A stretch of DNA of 64,000 bases, taken from Bombardia bombarda. Taxonomy: Eukaryota > Ascomycota > Sordariomycetes > Sordariales > Lasiosphaeriaceae. The DNA lies in NCBI GenBank assembly GCA_030512295.1, contig JAULSR010000002.1:3720001-3784000 (forward strand). Reading direction: 5' to 3'. The first letter of the stretch is position 1. Each line of letters opens with the position of its first letter. The translations under genes and the position numbers were made by a program. Below are positions 21,202-32,502 of the stretch, one piece after another. The notes below the pieces were generated by a model. It ran no database searches and was not told where the DNA came from. It saw only the letters and a program-made list of their open reading frames with translations.

Positions 21202-24062
21202 ATGGCTTCCCGCAAGACCCTCGACAGCCCCGACCACTACACCATCGGCTGGATCGCCGCCCTCGACATCGAACTTGCCGCCGCGACTGCCATGCTCGAC
21301 GAGGAACACGAGCAACCTCGCGGTTTTGCCAGGCACGAAACCGATAAGAACGTCTATGCCTGGGGTCAGATGGGTCACCACGCAATTGTCATAGCCTGCC
21401 TTCCCGCCGGACGCTATGGGACCAGCTTAGCTGCCACCACCGCTTCGAGCCTTCTCGCCTCGCTGCCCCAGATCAAGATCGGCCTTCTGGTTGGCATCGG
21501 ACGCGGCATTGCTCGACCAGATGAAAACCGCGATATACGTCTTGGCGACATTGTCGTGAGCCAGCCCGATGGAACCACTGGCGGCGTCTGCCAGCACGAC
21601 CTATTCAAGGCGAAATCCGGCGACAACCGCGAACGTAAGGGCTTCTTTGCAGCACCTCCGACCCTCCTCCTTAATGCCGTAACCTAAATTAAAGTATTTT
21701 ATATACGGAGGCCGTCTAATGTGCCTGACCTTTTGCAAAGAATGCTAGTTAAGAATCCTAATATGGGCAAGAATACGAAGCAAAGCCCCGGTTACGTCCA
21801 CCAGGTTTTCGATAACGACCGCTTTTTTTAATCGTCCTACGTTTATAGCGGGGGGTACGACTGCTGCGACTGCGATGCGGCCGAAGAAGTCCAACGTAAT
21901 AAGCGAATTACTATCAACCCTGAGATTCACTACGGCATCATCGCCTCCGGAAATACTTTCGTTATAGACGCTGCCGCCCGCGACCGCCTTGTCGCCGATA
22001 TCGGCGAGGATTATCTTTGCGTTAAGATGGAAGCGGCCGGTTTAATGGATTATTTCCCTTGCCTCGTTATCCGTGGTATTTGCGATTATGCCGACTCGTA
22101 TAAGAACGATCGCTAGAAACTTTATGCCGCTGCCACCACAGCTACCTATGCCAAAGAGTTTCTTACCTTCGTCCCGGCCGCTGAGGTCAAGGTGGCCAAG
22201 CGCATTTTGGACGTTTTTTAGTTTGGTTAGTTCTTTGTTATCATATATTAGCGGCCACGGGCTAATAGTTATATAATTAAGATAATTATATAAATAATGT
22301 AACACAACGTTAATAGTCTAGCGTCGGATGTTCAATTCTAGAAAATAAAAAATTGGCTTGACCCTCCCGACCCCTCTACCAATTATAATGATGCAGCGCG
22401 AAAGAGGTAGGTAAGGACCGGCGTTTGGCTCCTCGAAAGTAGCGTCTTTTGTAAATAGAAGTCAAACCTAAGCGGCCGTTTCTTACTGCTTAAACTCTTT
22501 GGATACGGCAAAACAATCCTTATATCTACAATTTTAGATTACTTACGTTCCGAAAACCCTTCCGCTATCATTCTCGACTTTTTTTTCGACTTTAGAGATA
22601 CCTATAAGCGGACCGTCGGCCAGCTATTATGTGCACTCGCCTTTTAATTATATACAAGATCTGACACATCTCGACCAATTATCGATGCCGCATTCTGCGC
22701 ATCTGAGCACGGCCAGAAACAGCCGTCCACCGACGACCTTGCGCGGGAGGTGAAAGAGATGATTCAAGCGGTCAAAGACCATGTGTTCGTCGTCCTGGAT
22801 GCTCTAGACGAGTGCGACGCAAGGGAGGACTTGGTCGCTTGGTTGGAGAAGCTCTCGGACCTGGCCAACATCTCCCTCATTGCCACCAGCAGACCAGAGG
22901 TCGAGTTTGAAGGCCGGCCTGCTAATTGGCCGAGAAGGGACATCGCTTCTGGCAATGCGGAATCGATCAAAAAAGATGTACAGTCATTCATCAGCGGAAG
23001 GCTCCGTGACGGCAAATTTCAAAGATGGGCCCCCATCCCAAAGATGCTGAAATCGATCGAGGATGCGATTATCGAAAAAGCCGGTGTTATGTAAGTCATG
23101 TCTGCACATCGTCACCTCGTCCACCATTGTACAACCTGTGGTAGTGAGTCGCTCATCAATGTATAGGTTCCGATTAGCTGCTTGTCAACTTGACCTGCTC
23201 GAAGATTGCCGTGATAGACGCGAGGTAAATGACGCCTTGAAGGATTTGCCGGAAACTCTAGACCAGATGTACCGTCAGATGCTGGACAGCATTCCCGAAC
23301 GTCACAGGGAGAGTGCCATTAGACTGCTCCAATTTCTCTGTCATTCAGAACGGCCCCTTGCACTCAAAGAGGCCGTAGACGTGGTCGCAACCAACCCCGA
23401 CAACGGATTCGATCCAGAAGATAGAATGCCCGACCCTAGAGAGCTTCGAACGTCCTGTGGAAGTCTCGTTGCTCTCGAGACAAGAGACTCAGAGGGAAGC
23501 CAAGTCATCGAACTCCAGCTAGCCCATTTATCCGTCAAGGAATACCTGACTTCGGACAGAGTATCTGGCCAGTTTCGCGAACCTTTCGCATTGGCGAACG
23601 CAAAGGGGTCAATAACACGAACCTGCTTAGCCTATATTTCCTCTATCAAGTTTCTATGACTCTAATGCTGAGACCGAGAAGGAATTTCCATTAGTACGGT
23701 ATGCGGCTAGATACTGGCTAGACCATGCCAGGCCTGCAGAGAGTCTGCAGGATGTCCGGGACATGATTTGGAAATTCATCAACGACCAGCGTGCATATAA
23801 AAACTGGGGCCGAATATTCAACCCAGACACACCGTGGGGCTATATACCTCAACAAACACGGCCTCCGCTATATATAGCAGCACTCGGCGGCCTCGAGACA
23901 ACGGCCAATATCCTGGTAGAGAAGGGTGCCGACATCAACGCACAAGGTGGAGACTACGGGAATGCGCTTCAAGCAGCCTGTATAAAAGGCCACACGGCGA
24001 TCGTCAAAATTCTGATAGAGAAGGGTGCCGACGTCAAATGTATAAGGTGGAGATTACGATAA
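21202..24062 (+). pseudogene. Decayed PNP-NACHT-ankyrin STAND gene (NLR-like)
   Basis: The ATG at 21202 opens 161 intact codons of a purine-nucleoside-phosphorylase-type N-terminal domain: YTIGWIAALDIELAAATAML, IVIACLPAGRYGTSLAATTA and LLVGIGRGIA. After a TAA at 21685 the same domain continues with substitutions and stops, including HYGIIASGNTFVIDAAARD, VKMEAAGLMDYFPCLVIRGI and a TAG where the family has Trp (KNDR-stop-KLYAAA). A NACHT region follows with a damaged Walker A (GYGKT kept), then a clean stretch at 22750-23095 with VFVVLDALDEC (Walker B) and SLIATSRPEV. A family-conserved intron lies at 23093-23166. The winged-helix part runs to about 23659 and two ankyrin units end at 24062. PNP-NACHT proteins are fungal STAND receptors linked to non-self recognition. 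Damage is patchy, heaviest at 21670-22690. Confidence 0.8.
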
Positions 24063-25120
24063 TGCGCTTTATATAGCCTGTACATTCAACTCCTTCTATA
24101 CGTTATTCAGAAATGTCGTTTGCGCTACCGACTTAAGCAGTCTCGTGTTAATAATACCGGTCCACATTGACCACATCTCGCTCGGTCGCTTCAGGAAGTA
24201 GTTCAACCACTTCTTCACGTTCCACGTACTACTAGAGACCGTTAATGACGGGGGGTATCTATATACCACCCTTACAATAAGCTTTCCAGCAGATCGTCGG
24301 CCGGCCGACTATGCTAGTACGCGCTTCATACGCTTGTCGATAATAAGCTACTGTCTGACCGTTACGATCGATTACGAGGTATCATTCGCCGCTTACCGGG
24401 ATAATAATAAAATTAAACCTAGGCTATTCTTCTTTTATTAAAAGCTAAAGATCGTAGATATTAACGGGAGTCTATCTTTATTAATATAGAACTGTGTCGG
24501 ATTTACGATCAATCAGAGGCATACAGCCGTCAGGCTGTGACGGCTGTGATTGGTCGACAGGATGCAAAACAGTGAGGGATTGGTCACGTGTCCCAGGAAC
24601 CCCTCCAAACACCACCCACTTCCTGTCCCCGTAGTTCGTGATCCTTTTACATAGACGAGCAGATCAATACAACAACAACAACCCCCAACCAACCCGTTCT
24701 CTACTGTTACTATAGTGACTAGTACGAATGACCTTGTCATTCCAACAAACTGCTTAGACGCGATTCTCCTTAGGCTATCTAACTACGATATCCTTAGAGA
24801 TTCAAGACTATAAAGCTTAAATAAAGCGACGAATATATTAAAACTAATAATATCTTTAATCTTTCCTAACCTTCGAATTATTTATAAAACTAACATCCAT
24901 TTTATATTTCATAATAAAACTATCGATCGGTTTATTAAACTTTACTAATAGTCTTTATTAACGTATAAAGTTAGCTTATAACTTTCTATAAATTTCAATA
25001 GCCCGTTAATAAAATCCAAAAAACTAATTCTATACATTGTCCTAATTTGCATCTTTTAGCCATACTATCTAATCGTCGTCAAAAGCAACCTTAACTCCGA
25101 CGTCTCCTCTTTCCCACTTC
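24063..25120. other. AT-rich, RIP-like degenerate sequence
   Basis: Much of 24063-25080 is strongly AT-shifted, rich in TA dinucleotides and stop codons on all frames. It is interrupted by a normal-composition patch at 24520-24720. This fits remains of repeated DNA hit by repeat-induced point mutation. I could not identify the original element. Confidence 0.5.
24523..24547. repeat. Short perfect inverted repeat
   Basis: Two 10-nt arms, ACAGCCGTCA and TGACGGCTGT, flank a 5-nt centre (GGCTG). Outside them, GATCAATCA and GATTGGTC extend the symmetry imperfectly. It sits where AT-rich debris meets a normal-composition patch, so it could be a terminal-inverted-repeat remnant or a hairpin. No transposase was found. 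Confidence 0.5.
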
Positions 25121-25670
25121 GTATGATCAGGCTCACCAGTCTCAGTCGTCGTCACCACTCCTTGCTCAGGGGGTTGGTCAAGTGACTCGCTCTCGTAGAT
25201 CATAGCTAACGGGTTATCCGCCTATTCTACCTACCTTGGTCCCCATAGTAAGTCTGTGTTGTGGACCTTCTTCGGGGAAACCGTTTACCTTCTGTTCGCC
25301 AGTTATTCAGTCTCTCGTTGCCGTATAGCTTGTAGAATGATTGTATTTGCCCTTTTCGTAATTGAGCGCTGAAATACTGACGGTGAAAATGTAAGACCTG
25401 TCATAGAGATTGCAACTCGCATAACCAGCGTATATCTAACGGGTGGTGGTAGGTCGATCGAAATCGCAAAGGTAGCGCTAAAAGTATCCCTGCATGGTTG
25501 TTTCCATTTTGGGTAGAAGGCAGCTTTAGCCGGGGTAGCCAAAAACGAGGCCCTTGATCTATGCCTGAGACGGATGCTAGCTCACCCTACGCTCAGGTTA
25601 AAGCAGTACCAGCTTAGGTCAATGTACGACAAAGGCAAATGCTCAGGGCAACTTTCGGGAAACGCATATG

Positions 25671-25752
25671 TCTGTTGTTAGTGGAGCTTATTTTCCTCGG
25701 CCAAAATTTCTGTGGGGGACTCGCTTGATAACAGTCAGGATGGGGTTGGTAC
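25671..25752. repeat. Diverged repeat copy 1
   Basis: It shares the order GTTAGTG(G/A)AGCTTATTTT, AAATTTC, GGGGGACTCG, TAACAG and GGTAC with 26983-27065. Identity is roughly 70% by eye. Its nature is unknown. Confidence 0.4.
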
Positions 25753-26982
25753 TTGTGTAACTTGCACTTTCAGTTTGTCGCTCCCCACGGCAAGTTTTAA
25801 TTATGGCCAGAAAGCTGTCGAGAGCACAGCGGCCATGATGGATATAGATTTAGATCAGAATGCAGCACGGAAAGAGAGATGCAAAGCGGGGGAGTAGTTG
25901 AACATCAGCTTGGTCGTTTGGAGCAATGAGGTTGGAGGACAACAAAGGCCTACCCATTTCGTATTGGCAGAGACTGGACACGGCCGGAGCCCACCCCCAT
26001 CCGGGCGGTTGCATATTGATCACGCTTTCCAAACAGTGAATTTTCTAGAAAAAAACGGCTGACAATCTCGGATCGAACGAAATACAAACCAGTTAACACA
26101 GGACGACAAACTCACCAGGTCTTATGCACTGTGTAGAAGGATATGCCGGAATGGAGGGGTTAAGAAGCAAGGCGCCTTAACATTCGACTTAACTTACAAG
26201 CATTTCATGTTAGTAGCCACTGCGGGACTCTGCTGGACGCGACAAGCCTTATCCCAACTATTACAACGATTTGTCGGACAAGCCTTGTTCATAATGTTGT
26301 CCCTCTAGCATGTAGATGACCCATATAATGGAGACTTTCTATTTGATACACCCTAGCTCAGACCCACCCAACGCTAAGCTAGCTAGAGATTTCCCAATCT
26401 TCATCCAACAATGCTGCCAAGGGGCTCATCGGGTATGCATCAAACGGTGGGCTCAGACTGATCTCAGCCAGGTATCCGGACAAAGACTTGGTTAGGCACG
26501 CACAAGAGAAGAAGTTCAATCGCAACGCACAAGCCTCCCTCGTGAAAGGCATGTCTTTTGAACTCTCGTCAGCGACGCATAATATTAAGATCGATAGCAA
26601 ATGAACTAGGTATTCCATAAGGGGGTAGTTTGGGGTTGAATTCTTCACCGGGTTCCGTATCGAAGACTCTATCTGATGTAGGTGGTCAAGTGGACCGATA
26701 AGATGTACCGCTGATAGTGAACCTTATTGATGCAATTGACCCCAAAGTAGGAGACCGTTCGTCATGTCTCTCGTTCTTGGAAGAAAGCAGTGATGAAGCT
26801 TCCGACAGAGAAGCGCAGGCTTGCTCTGCTTGCCGTAGATAAAGCCGCTCTGACCCTTTTGGGGTGAATTCAAGCCAGTGACTGCGGAAGGTGCTACTGG
26901 TACTTCGCGGCCTGTGCGTTCTACACAGAGAAACAGTGCCTGATTGTTCCTGCCCGAAGAACACATGTATCTTTATGTACCA

Positions 26983-27065
26983 TTGCTGTTAGTGAAGCTT
27001 ATTTTTCCCACCTTAAATTTCCGGGGGGGACTCGTTCATTAACAGGCCTGGTTCGGGTGGTACAT
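26983..27065. repeat. Diverged repeat copy 2
   Basis: This is the partner of the block at 25671-25752, in the same orientation and about 1.3 kb away. It is possibly the edge of an older element. Confidence 0.4.
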
Positions 27066-28595
27066 CTCGTGTCTGCTCTTTCCCGTTGTTGAAGTACGAG
27101 GACATCTGCAGCCCGTGAGCTGCACTTGGATTCGGCTTTGGATTTTGGTGGCTCTCTGGCATGCTGCTTTGGGTTGTGGGTTTTTGACCTGGTACTTCTG
27201 GAGAAGGGATGCAATATTTGCTAAAAATGCGTAAAGGTCGAAGCCGGTGACATATACACCCGTTGACATTATTATGGGTTGCATCTCTTAGGTTCTTGTT
27301 TGAGACATCGCTGCAATGACTCACTGCGTCGCTATCGTGAATAGAGATGATCTTTTTTATCTGCGTGACGACAAGAAGAACGTCCTGGCTAATCTCCTCC
27401 TTGAACGTCGAGAAAACTAGGAGACGTCTTCACGGGGCCTGGGTGGTTTGGGAGAACAGAAATCTGTCGAAATGTGGTTTAGCAATGAGTCGAGGATCGG
27501 TTTCCACCTCTGGCGACAAGGATCCTAATTGGCAGTAGAAGGAAACCACGACCTGGTACAGGTACTGGGAATCGGTGTAACCAGTAGCTGCTGCTCTCCC
27601 AGTGCGTCGGCGGCTCCTGCCTCGTACAATACCGTTCTCTGAAACACCAGTACATTACCAATCGTGACGGTGTTGAATTTCAATAGTGCCTTGTTCAAGG
27701 ACTTGCTGTTTAATGTCAATCAAATGTCCATATTATACGAATATCTCAGGTAAGCACTCTTTTTATTTATTTGATTAACGAAACTATTGCTGAATCTGGT
27801 TTCCATAGTGAGATGAGGCAACATGCCGCCATCATTGGCAGTGCCGCTTGGGAGTTCAGCTTTTGTTCAACGGCCGACCCTCGGACTTGGCGCCATCATC
27901 GTAGTTCGAGTCGGTACCGACAGCGGCGGAAGTGTCTTTGCGACAACTTCAATTGCTGATCAGTAGTTTGATGCGACTTTGTGACGGCAACGGGTTTAAC
28001 GGCGATGGCGCTCTTTGGTCAATGCAACGCTGAAGTCGCGATCGCCACCAAGATTGCACCACCCCCGCGTCCAATCGCGTCCAGGCAGTCGGGATGCGGC
28101 AAGTCATCTTTCTTTCACCATCATGGAAAGCGTGGGGCAAAGCACGCCTTGGACTTACTGTGGCAATGGAACACCCCGCCAATTGAGCGTACTCGGCATA
28201 CCATACTCGGCATACCAGCACGACGTTCTATAGGGCAAATGAGAGGACCGGTGACACGCACGTCAGACATGAAGCATCTTTCATCATTGCTCTGCATCGT
28301 GTATTACAACACTGAACATGTCAACGCCATCGACGGCCTGAGTCACCGGCAACCTGTCTACTGGCAACCTATCGCTACCGACGCGGTCTTGCTCTTGGAC
28401 TGACATATAGGTCTTCTCCTCGTATTCGTACTCAAAGAGCTCGGGTATATAGCCGTACCTCTCTGCTCTCCTGTCGAGATCTACTTACCCCGCTCCCTCG
28501 CAATATCTCAATATCTCGACCTGCTCCTCTTAGTGTCCATCTTTAACAGCAGTATCCAGATCCAAGAATCCCGTAATCTACACAAAAGGCACAAC

Positions 28596-29871
28596 ATGTC
28601 GCCCTCCGCAGTTGAGTCCGTCCAACAGACGGTCGACGACATCAAGGAGAAGGTTCTCCCCGTCCACGAGAAGCCGGCTCCCTCGAAACCCAAGCCCGCC
28701 GACGAGAATGCCCTGCCAGCACGCTTGGAGGGCCACAAGGAACCTCTCAAGCTGAGCGGCGCCCTCGACCACTTCGAGTCCTTTGACGTCACGCCCGTCA
28801 TCGGCCGCGAGTTCCCCAAGGTCGACGTCGTCGAGCTGCTCAGCGCGCCCAACTCTGACGAGCTCCTCCGCGACCTCGCCATCACAAGTTTGTCTTCCCC
28901 TTTTCCACTTTTCCCTCACCCTCAACGCTAGCCAGCCACTAACACCTTTACTTCCAGTCTCCCAGCGCGGTGTCGTCTTCTTCCGCGCCCAAAACTCCCT
29001 GACCGACGACCTCCAAAAACAACTCGTCCACCGCCTCGGCCAGCTCTCAGGCAAGCCCGCCACCTCAGGCCTGCACATCCACCCCGTCAGCAACGCCTCG
29101 CGCGAGCTCGGCGGCAAGGACAACGAGATCAGCGTCATCTCGTCCCAGCAGGTCCAGAAGCTGTACAAGGACAGCCTCGCCGGCCCGTACAGCGACAACC
29201 GCCGCCAGAGCGGCAAGGACCAGTGGCACTCGGACATCACATTCGAGCCCATCCCCAGCGACTACGCCGCGCTGCGTCTGACCCAGCTGCCCGCGACCGG
29301 CGGCGACACGCTCTGGGCCTCGGGCTACGAGCTGTACGACCGCATCTCGCCTACCCTCAGGTCGTTCCTGGATACGCTGACGGCGTACTATGCCCAGCCG
29401 CTGTTTGCCGAGAGCGCGGTGAGGAATGGATTCAAGTTGTATAGCAGGGAGCGTGGCGCGCCGGAGAATGTGGGGGATGTGCTCGAGGCGGTGCATCCCG
29501 TGGTGAGGACGAACCCGGTGACGGGGTGGAAGAGTGTGTTTGCGGTTGGGCATCATGTGAAGAGGATTCATGGGCTGTCGGAGGATGAGAGCAAGCATTT
29601 TCTGGATTGGTTTGTTAGGTTGATTGTGGAGAACCATGACTTGCAGGTCAGGCTGAAGTGGCAGAATGAGAATGATTTCGCGATCTGGGATAATAGGAGC
29701 GTGTACCATGCGGCCACGCCGGATTATGTATTTGAGGAGGGATTGGGTGAGAGGAAGGGGAACAGAGCGGTGAGTTTGGGAGAGAGGCCGTACTTTGATG
29801 TGAAGAGTGGGAGTCGGAGGGAGGCGTTGGGGAGGGAGAGGGCGGCCGCGGCAGTGGCAGCGGCGGTGTAA
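28596..29871 (+). CDS. TauD/TfdA-type Fe(II)/2-oxoglutarate dioxygenase
   Basis: Exons 28596-28887 and 28958-29871 give 401 aa. Members couple 2-oxoglutarate decarboxylation to hydroxylation of small acids such as taurine, other sulfonates or aryl/alkyl sulfates, releasing sulfite or sulfate. The N-terminal 60 residues are a Pro/Lys-rich lead; the domain starts at DHFESFDVTPVIGREFP. Visible are QRGVVFFRAQNSL, TSGLHIHPVS, the metal-binding HxD in DQWHSDITFEPIPSDYA, LPATGGDTLWASGYELYD, and the distal His with neighbouring Asn/Arg in IWDNRSVYHAATPDY. An in-frame ATG lies at 28533, but the one at 28596 has the better context and fits family length. The C-terminus ends in an Ala-rich helix. It lies intact inside the accessory island. 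Confidence 0.9.
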
Positions 29872-30043
29872 GAGGTGGGAAGGTGTGTTGGAAGGGATAG
29901 ATTGATTTGAGATATGGTACAAGAATTCACAGCTTGAATAATACACATTTATATGGGTCTGTTTCTTCTCCGAAGCATCCTATGAAATTGTTTATCCCAA
30001 GAGAGTAGAAAAAACTTAATTTCCTGCGTTCCAACCGTTATTT

Positions 30044-30860
30044 CCCTCCCAGCGCTTTCACCTCCTCAGCATCCTACCCACGAGTAGCCCGAAATGCCGG
30101 ATCAACGCCACATCTCTAGTTAGCACCTGTCACCACATCGCTGAGAACATCCGGATTCGCATACAGAGCTGAATTTATGAAGCTAACTGGCCCTTTGCCC
30201 GCGTGCATGCGCTCGCTGTTGATCAGTGTGATCATGGAATCGAAGACTGGGTTCGATGCCGAAGTGGCAGAGACTTGGATCCACTGCCTATTGGTGACGA
30301 TGGGGTAGTTATCGGCTCGGAGTGCCAAAGTAGGGTAGCCTCTGCCTGTGCCGCTGAAACGATCCTGGATCGTAGGAACTCTAAGCAATGTCCCTGCAAG
30401 TAGTTTGCGGTAAAGCCTGCTTCCGTCCAGCCCCACGATATCGGCAGAACCTTGGGCGGCGAAGATGAACCACAGTCGCAGGCAGCGGCGTTGCATCCTA
30501 GTGGGGGGATGTGAGCGCCATAGCGTACTCAAAGTTGAGACGTGGTAGTGTTGGCAAGTAATCCGTCTTTGCCCAGATACCCGGTGCGTTTGGTGGGAAA
30601 ACGTGGTCTCTAGGAGCAATGCAGCTTTGTGAACAGGCACACAAAGGAAAGTGATCGCTACCGTACGAAAAACTGACGTGGCTCTTGTGGATGCCGGCAT
30701 TTTTTCAAGCTACTTCATGACGTCGGAAACGGCGTTTAGCTCGGGCTCAAACATGCGAGCAACGTCTTTAGCTGACAGATGTTGGCAGGTTTAGACTCCG
30801 ACTTGGGCGTTTTGGGTGATCAAGGCGATCGATACTTGGAGCGACTCATTGGGATGGGCT
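30044..30860 (-). pseudogene. Sedolisin (tripeptidyl peptidase) relic with internal deletion
   Basis: Translating the minus strand recovers two ends of a sedolisin. The pro-domain: HPNESLQVSIALITQN, QHLSAKDVARMFEPELNAV, then SVPVHKA-like CVPVHKAALLLETTFSHQTH and RVSGQRRIT. The C-terminal catalytic end: RGYPTLALRADNYPIV, VSATSASNPVFDSMITLINS, and ALYANPDVLSDVVTGAN followed by CGVDPAFRATRG. The segment between, which should contain the catalytic Glu and Asp, is almost absent. Stops interrupt it, including TAG at 30710-30712 and 30074-30076 in positions where the family has Trp, and TAG at 30116. The catalytic-Ser motif SGTSAS reads SATSAS and is followed by N instead of S/T. It is a dead gene for a secreted acid peptidase. 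Confidence 0.8.
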
Positions 30861-31371
30861 TCGTGGCCTTGATTCTAGAAGCTATGGTCTAGTGAGCTTC
30901 CTCGGCGCAATAGATTTGCCTCGACGTGGCTGCAATGAGCGTTTCCCGGTCCCGAGCAAAGACCAGCTGAACCCATACTCCATGAAGTGTGAGCCAGAAC
31001 TTTGTGACAGTCTTGACATCGAATAAATTTCTAGGTATAAATGTCATGGCCCGGCTAGAATGCAGAATGGGGGCAGTTCGTGGGTTGCGTTTACTACCTC
31101 ACTACCTAGGTATTTATGGATATAATTGATACTTCGTCAGCTATCAAACTGTGTGTGGTTCGTTTCGTTCATCATCTGTCTCGCTTGTCGACTTCATCTT
31201 CTTCCGGGGATCATTGTGCAGAGGCAAAATTGGAAAATTGGGATAAATGTGTAGTGGATTATGGATAGGGGCATATTTTGGTGTGTTAAATGGGGGTAGT
31301 ATAATATTCAACGAGAGTGTCATGCTCACGCTGGTGAACAGTAGAAGTGAAAGGTGGTGCTGCGCGGTCAG
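30861..31371. other. Spacer between the sedolisin relic and paralog C
   Basis: No gene is supported. The distal end (31080-31370) is AT-rich and is probably the 3' flank of paralog C. The proximal part may hold the lost signal-peptide end of the sedolisin. Confidence 0.3.
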
Positions 31372-32502
31372 CTACGCTTGTGGCTCTCCTGAAAGAACTA
31401 GCGGCTTTGTCTTCTTCTTCTTCCCCGGATCCGCTGCATGATTCTTGGCCAACAATGCCGCTGTGTTGCCAGTAGATTTTTCCGGCCTAGAAGCAGTTTC
31501 AATCTTGTAAGCCCCCATACAAAGCTCCGGTTTGAAATTCCATTGCGTTTCAACATCGTCAAACACATCCGTGATGGCCGCCATATGAGCCCACGTTGTT
31601 CCGCAGGTCGAACTGCTGATGACATGACCATAGACTGTGCCGCTCAAGTCCGCATCAATGACGGCTGCTCCTCGGTCCTGCGGATACAAGCAACAATCGA
31701 AGTCTGCATCTTCATCGAGGCCGTTTTCATCAAGACCAGCTTCCGGCCTAATCCACAAGGCATGAATACCTGGAAGGCCCCATAAAGGATGAGAGGTCGG
31801 TGGATGGCGAAGACGGGAAGGGGGGTTCAGGACAGCAGGTCTGGCGCCCAGTGAGGTCAAGATAAAGACTTTGGTCTCTATAGATGGACAGGAGTCGTAA
31901 TTCCCAATGACGATGCGCTGATGGTCCATTTGCCACGAGTTGAGCGGAAAGTCCGAGTCATTATGTGGGATTTCAAGCAACCTGTAATCCAAATGGACTG
32001 CCTCGCGGCGGGCATTACGATCAGGCTGGTCACCGAGCGATGTAACGTCACCATCCAGGCAAACAGAGGGCCAGCGGACCAGATGGAGATCCATCCAAGC
32101 ACAAGTGAGCTGAAAACACTTCTCGCCTACTCGGACAACCACCCCTCCAGTTGCCGGTTGAGCCAATATGTCATTCGTTGGAGAGGACGCATTCGTTGGA
32201 GAGGATTCGTTGACGGCAAAGACTTGTCTTCCCACTATCTGATTGTGTTGGAAAATATGCCGTCCGTAGAACTCAGATTGGCTCGGTGTAAGACAGAGCT
32301 GGTCGAGTGAGGATGTGGGGAGAGCTTGGCGCCTGCTCTCCAGCCACCATCGCCAGTTTGCCTCATTGGACTCAACCGAACGCTGATATGTAAAAAGGGG
32401 ATCCTGAGATGCGCCAGGGTGGCCATCTGCTATGACATAGTTGATCCATGCAATCTGATCATCAGACAACCATGGCTGGTTGGAGGCTGATGCGTGTGCC
32501 AT
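31372..32502 (-). CDS. Island paralog C: putative chymotrypsin-like pseudo-protease, 376 aa
   Basis: This is a single exon of 377 codons. I chose the ATG at 32502 (MAHASASNQPWLSDDQIAWI) because the family's N-terminal block WINYVIADGHPG follows at once; the frame is open further upstream without family similarity. Blocks in order are: IVGRQVFAV; ATGGVVVRVGEKCFQLTCAW with MDLHLVRWPS; VHLDYRLLEIP; VFILTSLGARPAVLNPP; LPGIHALWIRP; an acidic stretch (ENGLDEDADFD); and DRGAAVIDADLSGTVYGHVI. A Lys/Glu-containing tail of about 45 residues ends in KKKKTKPLV and is unique to this copy. As in the other members, the TAAH- and GDSG-like positions carry Trp and Arg. There is no signal peptide or membrane segment. 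It is transcribed on the same strand as copies D and E. Confidence 0.75.
   Translation of the reverse strand: MAHASASNQPWLSDDQIAWINYVIADGHPGASQDPLFTYQRSVESNEANWRWWLESRRQALPTSSLDQLCLTPSQSEFYGRHIFQHNQIVGRQVFAVNESSPTNASSPTNDILAQPATGGVVVRVGEKCFQLTCAWMDLHLVRWPSVCLDGDVTSLGDQPDRNARREAVHLDYRLLEIPHNDSDFPLNSWQMDHQRIVIGNYDSCPSIETKVFILTSLGARPAVLNPPSRLRHPPTSHPLWGLPGIHALWIRPEAGLDENGLDEDADFDCCLYPQDRGAAVIDADLSGTVYGHVISSSTCGTTWAHMAAITDVFDDVETQWNFKPELCMGAYKIETASRPEKSTGNTAALLAKNHAADPGKKKKTKPLVLSGEPQA

Larger units (their letters stand above)
25121..28595. other. Gene-poor accessory DNA
   Basis: It contains only short, unsupported open frames on both strands. One diverged dispersed duplication is visible (25671-25752 and 26983-27065). 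No domain or convincing splice chain was recognised. The last 150 bases form the C/T-rich leader of the dioxygenase gene. Confidence 0.4.

Noticed and set aside
29065..29946. 293-codon minus-strand frame
   Set aside because: Antisense to the TauD dioxygenase, His/Arg/Pro-rich shadow.
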